From: an uncultured Erythrobacter sp.
GTDB lineage: Bacteria > Pseudomonadota > Alphaproteobacteria > Sphingomonadales > Sphingomonadaceae
Length of the DNA stretch: 64,000 nt
Direction of reading: 5' to 3'
Assembly: GCF_947492365.1 (NCBI RefSeq)
Contig: NZ_CANLMB010000001.1
Span: 1,302,001-1,366,000 of the forward strand
In this document: positions 24,368-33,446 of the stretch, piece after piece
How the letters are laid out: the number at the start of each line of letters is the position of its first letter
Numbering within the stretch: position 1 is the stretch's first letter
Made by a program: the position numbers and the translations under genes
Notes under the pieces: model-generated
Seen by the model: only the letters and a program-made list of their open reading frames with translations
What the model was told of the DNA's origin: nothing
Database searches by the model: none

Positions 24368-25750
24368 CTACGCAGCGTCAGCAGCGCGCGACACGCCAAT
24401 CTCGCTGTTGAGCATTTCTGCGAGCAGGAATGCCAGTTCAAGCGATTGTTCGGCGTTGAGGCGCGGGTCGCAGTGTGTGCGATAGCGGTCGCCCAATGCC
24501 TCATCGGTGATCTCGACCGCGCCGCCGGTGCATTCGGTCACGTCCTGTCCGGTCATCTCGATATGGATGCCTCCCGGATGCGTGCCTTCAGCGCGGTGGA
24601 CTGCGAAAAAGCCCTTCACTTCGGAGAGGATGCGCTCGAACGGGCGGGTCTTAAAGCCGCTTGCCGATTTGATGACATTGCCGTGCATCGGATCGCAGCT
24701 CCACACGACCGGATGCCCCTCGGCTTTCACCGCGCGGACCAGTCTGGGCAGGCCTTCTTCGACCTTGTCGTGCCCGAAACGGCTGATGAGCGTGATCCTC
24801 CCCGCTTCGCGCGAAGGGTTGAGCTGGTCGAGCAGTTCGAGCAGCGCATCCGGCTCCAGCGAGGGGCCGCATTTCATGCCGAGCGGATTTCCGATGCCGC
24901 GCGCAAATTCGATATGCGCGCTGCCGGGGAAGCGAGTGCGATCACCGATCCACAGCATGTGCGCGCTGGTCGCGTACCAATCGCCGGTGAGCGAATCCTG
25001 CCGCGTCAGCGCCTGCTCGTAAGGCAGCAACAGCCCTTCGTGGCTGGTGTAGAAGCTGGTGCCCTGCAATTGCGGGACCGTCGCCGGGTCAACCCCGCAA
25101 GCGACCATGAAATCGAGCGCTTCGCCGATCCGGTCGGCAGTTTCGGAGAACTTGTCCGCCCAGGGCGTGCGGCCCATGAATTCGAGCGTCCATTGGTGGA
25201 CCTGCCGAAGATTGGCGTAGCCACCGCCGGCAAAGGCGCGCAGCAGGTTGAGCGTCGAGGCAGCCTGCGAATAGGCCCGCACCATCCGGTCAGGATCGTT
25301 GCGGCGCTGTGCGGGGTCGAAGTCGATCCCGTTGATATTGTCGCCAAGATAGCTCGGCAGCGTCACATCGCCTTGCGTTTCAGTCGGAGCCGAACGCGGC
25401 TTGGCAAACTGGCCTGCCATCCGGCCGACCTTCACCACGGGCCGCTTGCTGGCGAAGGTCATGACGACCGCCATCTGCAGCAGCACGCGGAATGTGTCGC
25501 GGATATTGTTCGGGTGAAACTCGGCAAAGCTCTCCGCACAGTCACCGCCTTGCAGCAGGAAGGCGTGACCATTGGCCACGTCGGCAAGGTCCGCTTTGAG
25601 CGCGCGCGCTTCACCGGCAAAGACCAGCGGCGGATAATTGGCCAGCGTGCCTTCGGCAGCGGCCAGTTCGGCAGCATCCTCGTATTGCGGCAGATGCCGC
25701 GCTTCGTGCTCTTTCCAGCTTTCGGGGTGCCAGGTCTGCGCCACTGTCAA
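24368..25750 (-). CDS. aroG: 3-deoxy-7-phosphoheptulonate synthase, class II
   Basis: Condenses phosphoenolpyruvate and erythrose 4-phosphate, the entry step of the shikimate pathway. The 460-residue plant-like class II enzyme shows [34 protein letters not shown] (metal-binding Cys), [55 protein letters not shown] and [20 protein letters not shown]. Gene symbol usage varies in this class (aroG or aroF). It is a single gene with about 125 bp of upstream space. Confidence 0.95.
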   Translation of the reverse strand: MTVAQTWHPESWKEHEARHLPQYEDAAELAAAEGTLANYPPLVFAGEARALKADLADVANGHAFLLQGGDCAESFAEFHPNNIRDTFRVLLQMAVVMTFASKRPVVKVGRMAGQFAKPRSAPTETQGDVTLPSYLGDNINGIDFDPAQRRNDPDRMVRAYSQAASTLNLLRAFAGGGYANLRQVHQWTLEFMGRTPWADKFSETADRIGEALDFMVACGVDPATVPQLQGTSFYTSHEGLLLPYEQALTRQDSLTGDWYATSAHMLWIGDRTRFPGSAHIEFARGIGNPLGMKCGPSLEPDALLELLDQLNPSREAGRITLISRFGHDKVEEGLPRLVRAVKAEGHPVVWSCDPMHGNVIKSASGFKTRPFERILSEVKGFFAVHRAEGTHPGGIHIEMTGQDVTECTGGAVEITDEALGDRYRTHCDPRLNAEQSLELAFLLAEMLNSEIGVSRAADAA

Positions 25751-25852
25751 ATCACTCTTTCTGAAACGTTCTGCGGCGCGCGGGGTAGGCGCGCTTGTTC
25801 TATCTGTAAAGCCGAATGCCGCAGTGCAACAACTTTATTTCGCGCCCTCTAT

Positions 25853-25869
25853 GATCGAGAGGCTCGATC
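25853..25869 (-). terminator. Small hairpin after the M16 peptidase gene
   Basis: GATCGAG/CTCGATC, 7 bp with a 3-nt loop, lies just past the stop of the M16 peptidase at 25876. No T-run follows, so it may be an mRNA-end structure and not a true terminator. Confidence 0.45.
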
Positions 25870-25875
25870 AGCGCT

Positions 25876-28800
25876 TTAACGGCCTGTAATCGCAGGTGCT
25901 GCGACAGGCGCAGCGCGCACAGCGGGCGCGCTCGACGTGGCGGCCGGCTCCTCGGGCGCTTCGGCTAGTTCCTGCCCTTCAGGGATCACCGCCAGTTTCA
26001 GCGGCGTGCGCTGGGCAAAATACCGGTCTGCAAGGAACTGCATGATCTGCGGATTGGTCTGCGAATAATCCGACAGCAGCGAGCGCAGCAAGGTCACACG
26101 CTGCGGGTCAAAGCTCGCACCTTCGAGGTTGAACAGCCAGAACTGGTTGCCGGTCGAAGCACGGCGGATGCGCTGGCTGAGCGGCTCGGTGACGCGGGTG
26201 ATCTCGTCAGCGGTCGGCGGATTGTCGACCAGGTCGCGCGCGATCCGCTCCGCCTCGGCAAAGAAGACCGGCACGAAGTCTGGCTCCAACTGGGCGAGCG
26301 CAGTGACGCGGCCACCGGCGCTGATATCGGTCGGCCAGTTCGACCATGCTTGCGGCGAATAGCTCGCCCCGGCGCGCTCACGCAGCGCCTCCAGCAGGCG
26401 GTTGTTGAAGATCTGGGTGAGGATATCGAGCTGGCGCGATTCGCGGATGCTCGCCATGCCGCCGCCGCTGGGCCATGCGATCACCGCCGCCGCCTGATTG
26501 GCATCGCCGCGATGGGTGAGCACGGTTGGCGCGCTCGCAGCGTCGGGGAAGCCGGGCAGACGCGCAGCAACTTCGGGAGCGATGGCTTCGCGCTCGGGCA
26601 GCGCGCCAAAAGTCTCGCGCAGTTTCGCAACCACGGCATCGCGGTCAAATTCGCCGAATATCAGGACTTCGACCTGACCCTCAGCCAAAAGCGGCTCCCA
26701 CACTTCGCGAAAGCCCTCGGGCGTGACGTTCTCGAGCATTTCCGGCGTCGGCGTTGCGAAACGCGGATCGCTGTCCGTGGCGAGATATTCAAGGTCACGG
26801 TTGAGGACCGCGCCCGGACTGGTCGAATAGGTGTTGTAGGCCAGCTCTGCCGCTGCGCGCGCGCGGATCACGGGATCCTCGTCCCAGCGCGGCATCGCGA
26901 GCTTGGCGGCGAACAGATAAAGCTGGTCCTCGACGTCGCTCGAACGCGTCTGCGCCGTCAGTGTGAAGACCGCATCATCAATCGCAAAGTCGAAGCCGAG
27001 CCTGCGCCCCGTTGCCAGCCGGTCCAACTCGTTCTGGCCCAGCTCGCCAATGCCAGAGCCGACCAGCGCCATCTGGCCGATCGTCGCATAGACCGCGCTG
27101 TCGGCGTCAAAGGCACGGTAGCCCGAGCCAAATCGCACCTTCACCGTCACACGGCCCGGCTCTGCATCGTTCGACCACAAAAGCGCGCGCACGCCATTGT
27201 CGAAATTGACCTGCTCGACTTCGAGAATGCCCAGCGGGCCTTCCTCGGTGATCGAACCGGGCCTGCCCACGGGGGGCAATTCGTCAAAGGAAATTGTCTG
27301 CGCAGCCAGCCGCGCGGTGTCATCGACCAGCGCCTCACTGGCGAGCGCGAGTTGCAGCGCATCCTCGTCCGCTTCGCCGATGGCGGGCGTGACATAGACC
27401 GAGCGCAGCACATCGCCTTCAAACAGAGCGCGGGTGCGGGCGTGGACTTCTGCCGGGGTCATGCGGTTACGCATTCCGCGGAACACGTCTAGCACCACTT
27501 GCGGCGCGGCGACGGTTTCACGGATATCGACCGCATTGACCAGATTGTCGGCGAGATCGCGTCCGGCCTGAACCGGCGCCTGCTCGACCGAACTGGCAAA
27601 GGCGACGTCGAATTCCGCCGCCTCGCGGTCGATCTCTTCCTGCGTCGGCGGATTGGCAATTGCATCGGCGATCACCCCGCGCACATCGGCAAGCGCGGCC
27701 TGCCAGTCATCCGAAAGCGGGGCGAAGCTCACAAAAGTCGCATCGGTCGAACGCGAGACATCGTCCTGCTGGACCTGCGCATAGAGGTAAGAGCCGCCCG
27801 CCCTCGCCCGTGTCTCCAGCCGCCGGTTGATGATCGACTGAGCCAGCACATCGAGCAGGAGGCCTTCATTATAGACAATCGTATCTTGAACCTGCCGCCA
27901 CGGACGCATGATCGCATAGGTGAGATTGCGCGGCATGTCGGGTTCGACTGCGACCCCCAGATCACCGATGGCCAAATTGGTTCCCGCCGAAACAGGAGCA
28001 CCATCGGGGGCGACCGGATCGCCGAAATCGGGCGCGACGCCGGGTGTGCCGGTGCCTTCCCAATCGCCGAACCACATCTCGACCAGCCCCGCGAGAACCA
28101 GCGGATCGGCATCGCCGGCGACGACGATCACGGTGTTTTCAGGGCGATACCAGCGGTCATAGAACGCCTGCACGCTGGAGCCTGTGGCGCCTTCCAATGT
28201 CTCAACTGTGCCGATCGGATTGCGTGTCGCGAGCCTTTGTCCGGCAAAGAAGGTGCGCCGCGTCAGGTCGCCCACCCGCTCAGCCGCCCCGCCCCGCTCG
28301 CGCTTCTCAGCCAGCACGATGGGCCGTTCAGCCGCGACATTCTCATCGCTGAGAACCGGCTCGCGGATCATGCCTGAAAGCAGGCGGAAACTTTCATAGA
28401 GCTTGGCATCGTCAATATCGGGGATGTCGAGCTTGTAAGCGGTGTGCGTCGGGCTGGTTTCAGCATTGGCATCGCTGCCGAATGTCGCGCCCAGTCTCTG
28501 CCATGCGGCAATCGCCTCTGCCTGTCCCAGATAGGCGCTTTCGCGGAACAGCAAGTGTTCGAGCAGGTGGGCATAGCCCTGTTCCTCATCGGTTTCGTGC
28601 AGGGAGCCTGCATCGATCCGCACGCGCACCGCGATCTGGCGCGGAGGCACACCGTTGCGGCGCACCGCATAGCGCAGACCATTGTCCATCTCGCCAAACA
28701 GCCATTCGGCATCGACCGGAACATTGCTGCCTTCGTAAAGCCACGGCACCTCGCCTGCGCCCTGAATGGCGGTGGGCGCGGGCACTGCAGGCGTCGCCGG

Positions 28801-28920
28801 AGCGGCCACCGGCGCAGCATTGCGGAAGTCAGAGCCGCTTTGCGCCAGCGCAGGCAGGACAATAGCGGCAGGCGCGGCGAAAAGAGCGAGGGCGGCGCTC
28901 GCCCGAAAAATCGTGATCAT
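25876..28920 (-). CDS. M16 family metallopeptidase (insulinase-like), exported
   Basis: A 1014-residue zinc peptidase with a signal peptide (MITIFRASAALALFAAPAAIVLPALAQ, cleaved near ALAQ). The N-terminal half has the inverted zinc motif HxxEH in YAHLLEHLLFRESAYL. A downstream Glu-rich helix with RPIVLAEKRERGG likely provides the third ligand. The second half (from about residue 540) has the M16 C-domain fold without an HxxEH, as usual in one-chain pitrilysin-like enzymes. It probably degrades short peptides in the periplasm. It is divergent from the NifU-like gene across about 100 bp. Confidence 0.93.
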   Translation of the reverse strand: MITIFRASAALALFAAPAAIVLPALAQSGSDFRNAAPVAAPATPAVPAPTAIQGAGEVPWLYEGSNVPVDAEWLFGEMDNGLRYAVRRNGVPPRQIAVRVRIDAGSLHETDEEQGYAHLLEHLLFRESAYLGQAEAIAAWQRLGATFGSDANAETSPTHTAYKLDIPDIDDAKLYESFRLLSGMIREPVLSDENVAAERPIVLAEKRERGGAAERVGDLTRRTFFAGQRLATRNPIGTVETLEGATGSSVQAFYDRWYRPENTVIVVAGDADPLVLAGLVEMWFGDWEGTGTPGVAPDFGDPVAPDGAPVSAGTNLAIGDLGVAVEPDMPRNLTYAIMRPWRQVQDTIVYNEGLLLDVLAQSIINRRLETRARAGGSYLYAQVQQDDVSRSTDATFVSFAPLSDDWQAALADVRGVIADAIANPPTQEEIDREAAEFDVAFASSVEQAPVQAGRDLADNLVNAVDIRETVAAPQVVLDVFRGMRNRMTPAEVHARTRALFEGDVLRSVYVTPAIGEADEDALQLALASEALVDDTARLAAQTISFDELPPVGRPGSITEEGPLGILEVEQVNFDNGVRALLWSNDAEPGRVTVKVRFGSGYRAFDADSAVYATIGQMALVGSGIGELGQNELDRLATGRRLGFDFAIDDAVFTLTAQTRSSDVEDQLYLFAAKLAMPRWDEDPVIRARAAAELAYNTYSTSPGAVLNRDLEYLATDSDPRFATPTPEMLENVTPEGFREVWEPLLAEGQVEVLIFGEFDRDAVVAKLRETFGALPEREAIAPEVAARLPGFPDAASAPTVLTHRGDANQAAAVIAWPSGGGMASIRESRQLDILTQIFNNRLLEALRERAGASYSPQAWSNWPTDISAGGRVTALAQLEPDFVPVFFAEAERIARDLVDNPPTADEITRVTEPLSQRIRRASTGNQFWLFNLEGASFDPQRVTLLRSLLSDYSQTNPQIMQFLADRYFAQRTPLKLAVIPEGQELAEAPEEPAATSSAPAVRAAPVAAPAITGR

Positions 28921-29018
28921 GTCTCTACCTATAAGGGGGCAACCTATGAAGGGCTAGTGAATGTCCGCAAACAATCGCTTCCTTGCCGGAAGGCCGCGCT
29001 CCTCCTATCTAGCACACC

Positions 29019-29600
29019 ATGTTCATAGAGACCGAAACCACGCCCAATCCGGCGAGCCTCAAATTCCTCCCCGGCCGTGCAGTCATGCCTTCGGGCACGC
29101 GCGAATTTGCCTCTTACGAAGCGGCTGAGGCCAGCCCGCTGGCAGAGGCGATATTCGACACCGGCGAAGTCGTGAATGTCTTCTTCGGCAGCGACTTTGT
29201 GTCCGTCACCGCTGCTCCCGGAGCAAGCTGGGGCGCGCTCAAATCGCAGGTTGTGACAATCCTGCTCGACCATTTCATCTCCGAAGCCCCGCTTTTCGCA
29301 GGCGGCAGCGCGGACGGAATTTCGGTCCCGCCCGAAGCGGCAGAGATGGTGGTCGAGGACCGCGAGGAAGACGCCGAGATCATCGCCTCGATCAAGGAAT
29401 TGCTCGAAACCCGCGTTCGCCCTGCGGTGGCGGGTGATGGCGGGGACATTGCCTATCGCGGCTTTGGCGACGGCGTGGTCTATCTGACCCTGCAAGGCGC
29501 GTGTGCGGGCTGCCCGTCCAGCACCGCGACGCTCAAGCACGGCATTGAAAGCCTGCTCAAACACTACATCCCCGAAGTTGCCGAAGTGCGAGCCGCCTGA
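29019..29600 (+). CDS. NifU family Fe-S scaffold/carrier protein
   Basis: A 193-residue Nfu-type protein. The N-terminal Nfu domain ([29 protein letters not shown]-like strands, ending PLFAGGSAD) is followed by the NifU C-terminal domain, with [25 protein letters not shown] and the cluster-binding CxxC in [11 protein letters not shown]. It carries Fe-S clusters to target apoproteins. It leads a compact plus-strand set: RutE-like reductase, tsaB, rimI. Confidence 0.94.
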   Translation: MFIETETTPNPASLKFLPGRAVMPSGTREFASYEAAEASPLAEAIFDTGEVVNVFFGSDFVSVTAAPGASWGALKSQVVTILLDHFISEAPLFAGGSADGISVPPEAAEMVVEDREEDAEIIASIKELLETRVRPAVAGDGGDIAYRGFGDGVVYLTLQGACAGCPSSTATLKHGIESLLKHYIPEVAEVRAA

Positions 29601-29604
29601 TCCC

Positions 29605-30213
29605 ATGACCACACAATATCACGACAAAGTGCTGTCTCAAGCGGCGCTCGACCAGCTGTTCAACGACGCGCGCACTTACAATGACTGGCTCGACAAGCCG
29701 GTATCCGACGCGCAGCTCCACGCGATCTGGGACCTGATGAAAATGGCTCCCACATCGGCCAATATGCAGCCTGCGCGGATTGTATGGGTGAAGTCGGAGG
29801 CGGAGAAAGCCCGGCTTGCGGCCTGCGCGATGGAGGGCAATCAGGCCAAGATCAAAGCCGCTCCTGTCACTGCCGTGATCGGCTATGACATCGACTTTCA
29901 CGAAGAATTGCCGTGGCTGTTCCCCCACACCGACGCGAAAAGCTGGTTCGAAGGTGACGAGAAAGGCCGCGAGGAAGGCGCATTCCGCAATTCCTCGCTG
30001 CAAGGCGCATACTTCATTCTCGCCGCGCGCGCTGTCGGGCTGGATTGCGGGCCGATGTCGGGTTTTGACGCCGAAGCGGTCAATGCCGCGTTCTTCGCAG
30101 ACGAGCCGCGTCACCGCGTCAATTTCCTCTGCTCGGTCGGCTATGGCGACCCGGCGAGTATCTTTGATCGCTCACCGCGCCCCGATTTTGACACGTTCAA
30201 CACGATTGTCTGA
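29605..30213 (+). CDS. Malonic semialdehyde reductase / nitroreductase family (RutE-like)
   Basis: A 202-residue flavoprotein of the nitroreductase fold. [24 protein letters not shown] and [19 protein letters not shown] match the RutE/HadB/RutE subgroup. [13 protein letters not shown] and the C-terminal LGYGDP-like [15 protein letters not shown] follow. RutE reduces malonic semialdehyde in pyrimidine breakdown, but no other rut genes are nearby, so the substrate may differ. The ATG at 29605 is 5 bp after the NifU-like stop. Confidence 0.87.
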   Translation: MTTQYHDKVLSQAALDQLFNDARTYNDWLDKPVSDAQLHAIWDLMKMAPTSANMQPARIVWVKSEAEKARLAACAMEGNQAKIKAAPVTAVIGYDIDFHEELPWLFPHTDAKSWFEGDEKGREEGAFRNSSLQGAYFILAARAVGLDCGPMSGFDAEAVNAAFFADEPRHRVNFLCSVGYGDPASIFDRSPRPDFDTFNTIV

Positions 30214-30251
30214 CTTGCCTGCGCCGCGAGGCTGAGGCAGGGGGCGAGCCC

Positions 30252-30863
30252 ATGCGCATTCTCGCGATCGAAACTGCCAGCGAAGCCTGCTCTGTCGCCC
30301 TCTTTGAAGATGCGGGGCTGATCGCGCATGACCACCGTGTGCTCGGGCGCGGTCATGCCGAAACTCTGGTTCCAATGATCGCCGCGCTGCCTGACAAGGG
30401 CCGCGCGGATCGCATTCTCGTTTCGCTCGGTCCGGGCAGCTTTACCGGCGTGCGGATCGGAATTGCGACGGCGCGCGCGCTCGGCGTCGCATGGGGCGCG
30501 AAGGTGCTGGGCTATCCGACGCTGGCGTTGGTCGCCGCGCAGTCTGATGCTTCGCAAGTCACCGTCTGCATGAATGGCGGACATGGCGAATGGTTCGTGC
30601 AGAACTTTGCGGGCGGCGCAGCGCAAGACGCTGTGCGCTCGCTCGCACCCGAAGCGGCGCGTGATGCGTGTTTGCACGAAACTATTGCAGGAAACCGGGC
30701 GGAAGAACTTGCCGCAATGTTTGCGGAGGCCAAGCGGCCGACCAGCCTGCTGCCCGATGCCCGAAAGGTCAGCGTGCTGAGCGAGGCCACTTTCACCACC
30801 GACACCGCCCCGACCTATGGACGCGCGCCCGACGCGGTACCGCAAAAGGTTGCCGGATCATGA
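30252..30863 (+). CDS. tsaB: tRNA threonylcarbamoyladenosine synthesis protein TsaB
   Basis: A partner of TsaD and TsaE in making t6A37 on ANN-decoding tRNAs. The 203-residue ASKHA-fold protein begins MRILAIETASEACSVALFED and has SLGPGSFTGVRIGIATARALG, the TsaB interface motif, with the shortened second domain expected of TsaB. It overlaps rimI by 4 bp (ATGA). The tsaB-rimI order is common in proteobacteria. Confidence 0.94.
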   Translation: MRILAIETASEACSVALFEDAGLIAHDHRVLGRGHAETLVPMIAALPDKGRADRILVSLGPGSFTGVRIGIATARALGVAWGAKVLGYPTLALVAAQSDASQVTVCMNGGHGEWFVQNFAGGAAQDAVRSLAPEAARDACLHETIAGNRAEELAAMFAEAKRPTSLLPDARKVSVLSEATFTTDTAPTYGRAPDAVPQKVAGS

Positions 30864-31330
30864 GCCCCTTCCCCGATCAGGTCGATCAGATCATGGCGGT
30901 GATGGAGGCCTCCTTCGACCCGGCCTATGGCGAAGCGTGGAACCGCCGGCAGGTCAGCGACGCGCTCACCCTGCCGCACACTTTCGCGATCGTGGTCGAC
31001 ACTTTCGGCCGCGTCCTCGACGGCAGCGTTGCGGGCGAGCCCGCAGGCTTCGTCCTGTCGCGCCACGCCGCCGATGAAGAAGAATTGCTGCTGATCGCAG
31101 TTTCGCCCGATTGTCGCGGAGCCGGGTTGGGCCTCACTCTGGTCGAACAATTGTTCGCAGACGCCAAGACTCGCGGAGCAACACGCATGTTTCTTGAGAT
31201 GCGCCGGGGCAATCCAGCAGTAAATCTTTATAAAAAGGTTGGTTTTGAACCGATTGGAGTCCGAACCAACTATTACAATCTCGCCGACGGCAGCAAGGTT
31301 GATGCAATTACTTTCGGCAAGACTCTCTAG
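30860..31330 (+). CDS. rimI: Ribosomal protein S18-alanine N-acetyltransferase family
   Basis: A 156-residue GNAT acetyltransferase. LLLIAVSPDCRGAGLGLTLVEQLFADA is the acetyl-CoA-binding motif A (Q/RxxGxG/A form), followed by FLEMRRGNPAVNLYKKVGFEPIGVRTNYY, the RimI hallmark. It acetylates the N-terminus of S18 in E. coli; here specificity is inferred from motifs and from coupling to tsaB. The longer frame beginning at 30668 lies within tsaB and is not used. Confidence 0.92.
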   Translation: MSPFPDQVDQIMAVMEASFDPAYGEAWNRRQVSDALTLPHTFAIVVDTFGRVLDGSVAGEPAGFVLSRHAADEEELLLIAVSPDCRGAGLGLTLVEQLFADAKTRGATRMFLEMRRGNPAVNLYKKVGFEPIGVRTNYYNLADGSKVDAITFGKTL

Positions 31331-31369
31331 TTCAAATCCGCTATTCGAATACACGCAAAGTGGATGTAA

Positions 31370-31386
31370 CTTCATTTTATTTGAAG
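31370..31386. promoter_or_regulatory. AT-rich dyad in the mucR leader
   Basis: CTTCA TTTTATT TGAAG is a 5-bp dyad in the AT-rich part of the 172-bp rimI-mucR gap. Ros/MucR proteins bind AT-rich, T-containing targets and often repress their own genes, so this is a candidate autoregulatory site. No motif match was computed. Confidence 0.3.
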
Positions 31387-31502
31387 AGCATAAAGCTTGC
31401 CAAATCCGGCCGACTGCGCCATGCGCCTCGGCTGGACCCCAGTTAACGGGAAATCCAAAGAAAAATCGGGAAAACCCGAGAGAAAATGAGGGACTCACGC
31501 AA

Positions 31503-31940
31503 ATGCAGGACTTGGAAATCGAGATGAAAGAAACGCTCATCACACTCACCAGCGATATTGTCGCAGCGCATGTTAGCAATAATGATGTCGCTGTCGATGA
31601 TGTGCCTAGCCTAATCACGAATGTTTTCGGTGCTTTGGCAGCACTGGGCGAAGAAGACGAAGTCGAAGAAGTGCGCCCTGAACCGGCCGTTTCGATCCGC
31701 GCTTCGATCAAGCCGGATTACATCGTCTGCCTTGAAGACGGCAAGAAGCTGAAAATGCTGAAGCGTTATCTGCGCACCAATTACGACATGACGCCCGAGG
31801 AATATCGTGCGCGTTGGGGTCTGCCTTCGGACTATCCGATGGTCGCTCCCAATTATGCCGAAAAGCGCCGCGATCTGGCCAAGAAAATCGGTCTTGGCCG
31901 CAAGCCCGGATCGGGCCGCGGTGGCCGCAAGGCAAAATAA
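31503..31940 (+). CDS. Ros/MucR family transcriptional regulator
   Basis: A 145-residue global regulator/H-NS-like protein of alphaproteobacteria. The N-terminal helix region (LITLTSDIVAAHVSNNDVAVDDVPSLITNVFGAL) is for oligomerisation. The DNA-binding domain runs SIKPDYIVCLEDGKKLKMLKRYLRTNYDMTPEEYRARWGLPSDYPMVAPNYAEKR and is followed by a basic tail. In the zinc positions only the first Cys is kept: the second is Asp, and the two usual His in the KRHLRTHY-like segment are Tyr and Asn. The in-frame ATG at 31524 is a possible later start. Confidence 0.92.
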   Translation: MQDLEIEMKETLITLTSDIVAAHVSNNDVAVDDVPSLITNVFGALAALGEEDEVEEVRPEPAVSIRASIKPDYIVCLEDGKKLKMLKRYLRTNYDMTPEEYRARWGLPSDYPMVAPNYAEKRRDLAKKIGLGRKPGSGRGGRKAK

Positions 31941-31953
31941 GAGTGCGAAGACA

Positions 31954-31976
31954 CCCCCAGATCAATCATCTGGGGG
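31954..31976 (+). terminator. Hairpin after mucR
   Basis: CCCCCAGAT CAATC ATCTGGGGG is a perfect 9-bp stem, 13 bp past the mucR stop. It lacks a T-run, so efficient termination would need Rho or other factors. Confidence 0.6.
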
Positions 31977-32091
31977 CGATACCACCGGTCAAGCTTGAGC
32001 AATGCGCCCCGCCTCGGTAAGAGGCGCGGGTGTGTTGCTGCCGGTTCGCCCGTCAGCGGTAGTCGAGACAGGACATCCGGGAAGCCTTCGC

Positions 32092-32514
32092 TTGAACCAG
32101 AAAATCGATCTTGAACAATTGTGCGCCGAAAAGGGCCTGCGCATCACCGAGCAACGCCGCGTGATTGCGAAGGTGCTGTCGGACAGCGACGATCATCCCG
32201 ATGTGGAGCTGCTCCACAGCCGTGCCTCGGCGATTGATTCCAAGATTTCGATTGCAACCGTCTATCGCACGGTTCGCCTTTTCGAAGAGGCCGGCATCCT
32301 CGACCGTCACGATTTCGGCGATGGCCGCTCGCGCTATGAGCCCGTGCCAGAGGCGCATCACGATCACCTGATCGATGTCGAAACCGGCAAAGTCGTCGAA
32401 TTCGTCGATCCCGAAGTCGAGGCGCTCCAACGGCAGATCGCCGAAAAGCTCGGCTATAGGTTGGTCGATCACCGCATGGAACTGTACGGCGTGCGCCTGT
32501 CGCGCGACGATTGA
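32092..32514 (+). CDS. fur: Fur family transcriptional regulator
   Basis: An iron-responsive regulator of 140 residues from a TTG start. KIDLEQLCAEKGLRITEQRRVIAKVL and the winged helix SIATVYRTVRLFEEAGILDRHDFGDGRSRYE precede the metal-sensing EAHHDHLIDVETGKVVEF segment with its His cluster. The C-terminal CxxC pairs found in zinc-structured Fur proteins are absent. The frame is open to 32002, but homology starts at LNQKIDLEQ, so the TTG at 32092 is preferred. Confidence 0.9.
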   Translation: MNQKIDLEQLCAEKGLRITEQRRVIAKVLSDSDDHPDVELLHSRASAIDSKISIATVYRTVRLFEEAGILDRHDFGDGRSRYEPVPEAHHDHLIDVETGKVVEFVDPEVEALQRQIAEKLGYRLVDHRMELYGVRLSRDD

Positions 32515-32522
32515 GCGGCAGC

Positions 32523-33446
32523 ATGGACGACCACGCCGCAGCGACAGGCATCGACGCTCCTACCGAGGATAAAGCCTGGCAGCTTCGCGTCGAAGCCGCG
32601 CGCGGCGCAAACACTCCGATTTCGATCCGCGGATGGCTGCGAGTTGTGCGCCGCGTGCTGATGCTGGTGGCGCTGCTGCTTGTCTGCCTACCGTCGCATT
32701 TTGTGTTCCGCATCTTGGCCTATGGCTCGCCTTTCCCGATGTATTTCCTTCGCTACTCCGCATGGATATGTGGCGCGCGGGTCGAGGTCGAAGGCACCCA
32801 TCTCAAGCGCGATGTCTTCTATGTCGCCAACCACATCTCGTGGCTCGACATCCTCTCGCTCGCAGGCGCCTGTGGGACCGCTTTTGTCGCCAAGGCCGAG
32901 CTTGAGGAAACCCCCGTGGTCGGCTGGCTCGCCTCGCTCAACCGCACCGTCTTTGTGAAGCGCGAACACAGGATGGGGGTGGCCGAGCAGATCAACGCGC
33001 TGAAAGAGGCGCTGGCGGACAATTGGGCGGTCACCGTCTTTCCCGAGGGAACCACAACCGACGGTCAGTCGCTCTTGCCGTTCAAGACCAGCATGCTTTC
33101 GGTGCTGGAGCCCCCTCCCCCCGGCGTTCTGGTTCAGCCGGTGTTGCTCGATTACGGTCAGGTGGCGGAGTGGATCGGCTGGGTTGGAGAAGAAGGCGGG
33201 CTTAACAACGCCAAACGCGTGCTGGCGCGCAATGGCACTTTCCCGCTGAAAGTCCGCTTTCTGGAGCCTTTCTGCCCCGACGAGATTCGCGGACGCAAAG
33301 CCATCGGGCAAGAGGCACGCCGCAGGATCGAGGACGCTCTGCTGGAAACGCTGGGAAAGCCGCTGCGCCCATTCGCACATGACGTGCCGCCGATCCGCTA
33401 CGAAGCGGGCGCGGCAAAGCAGGTCCCGGACGATACAGCGCCCTAA
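32523..33446 (+). CDS. plsC: 1-acyl-sn-glycerol-3-phosphate acyltransferase (PlsC family)
   Basis: Adds the second acyl chain to lysophosphatidate in the inner membrane. The 307-residue product has a hydrophobic helix (RVLMLVALLLVCLPSHFVFRILAYG). It has the catalytic NHxxxxD motif in VANHISWLDILS, FVAKAELEETPVVGWLA, and the substrate-binding FPEGTTTDGQSLLPFKTSML. The ATG at 32523 was used; a TTG at 32511 would overlap the fur stop. The 3' end overlaps the convergent LysR gene by 4 bp. Confidence 0.9.
   Translation: MDDHAAATGIDAPTEDKAWQLRVEAARGANTPISIRGWLRVVRRVLMLVALLLVCLPSHFVFRILAYGSPFPMYFLRYSAWICGARVEVEGTHLKRDVFYVANHISWLDILSLAGACGTAFVAKAELEETPVVGWLASLNRTVFVKREHRMGVAEQINALKEALADNWAVTVFPEGTTTDGQSLLPFKTSMLSVLEPPPPGVLVQPVLLDYGQVAEWIGWVGEEGGLNNAKRVLARNGTFPLKVRFLEPFCPDEIRGRKAIGQEARRRIEDALLETLGKPLRPFAHDVPPIRYEAGAAKQVPDDTAP

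Noticed and set aside
24311..25879. A long reading frame antisense to the DAHP synthase gene
   Set aside because: Shadow of class II aroG in a high-GC frame; the sequence has no protein-like motif.
26350..27492. A 380-residue reading frame antisense to the M16 peptidase
   Set aside because: Shadow; the M16 gene on the minus strand has clear zinc and signal motifs.
30668..30859. N-terminal extension of rimI into tsaB
   Set aside because: The extra residues are basic, low-quality sequence in the alternate frame of tsaB; the ATG at 30860 gives the ATGA overlap and normal RimI length.
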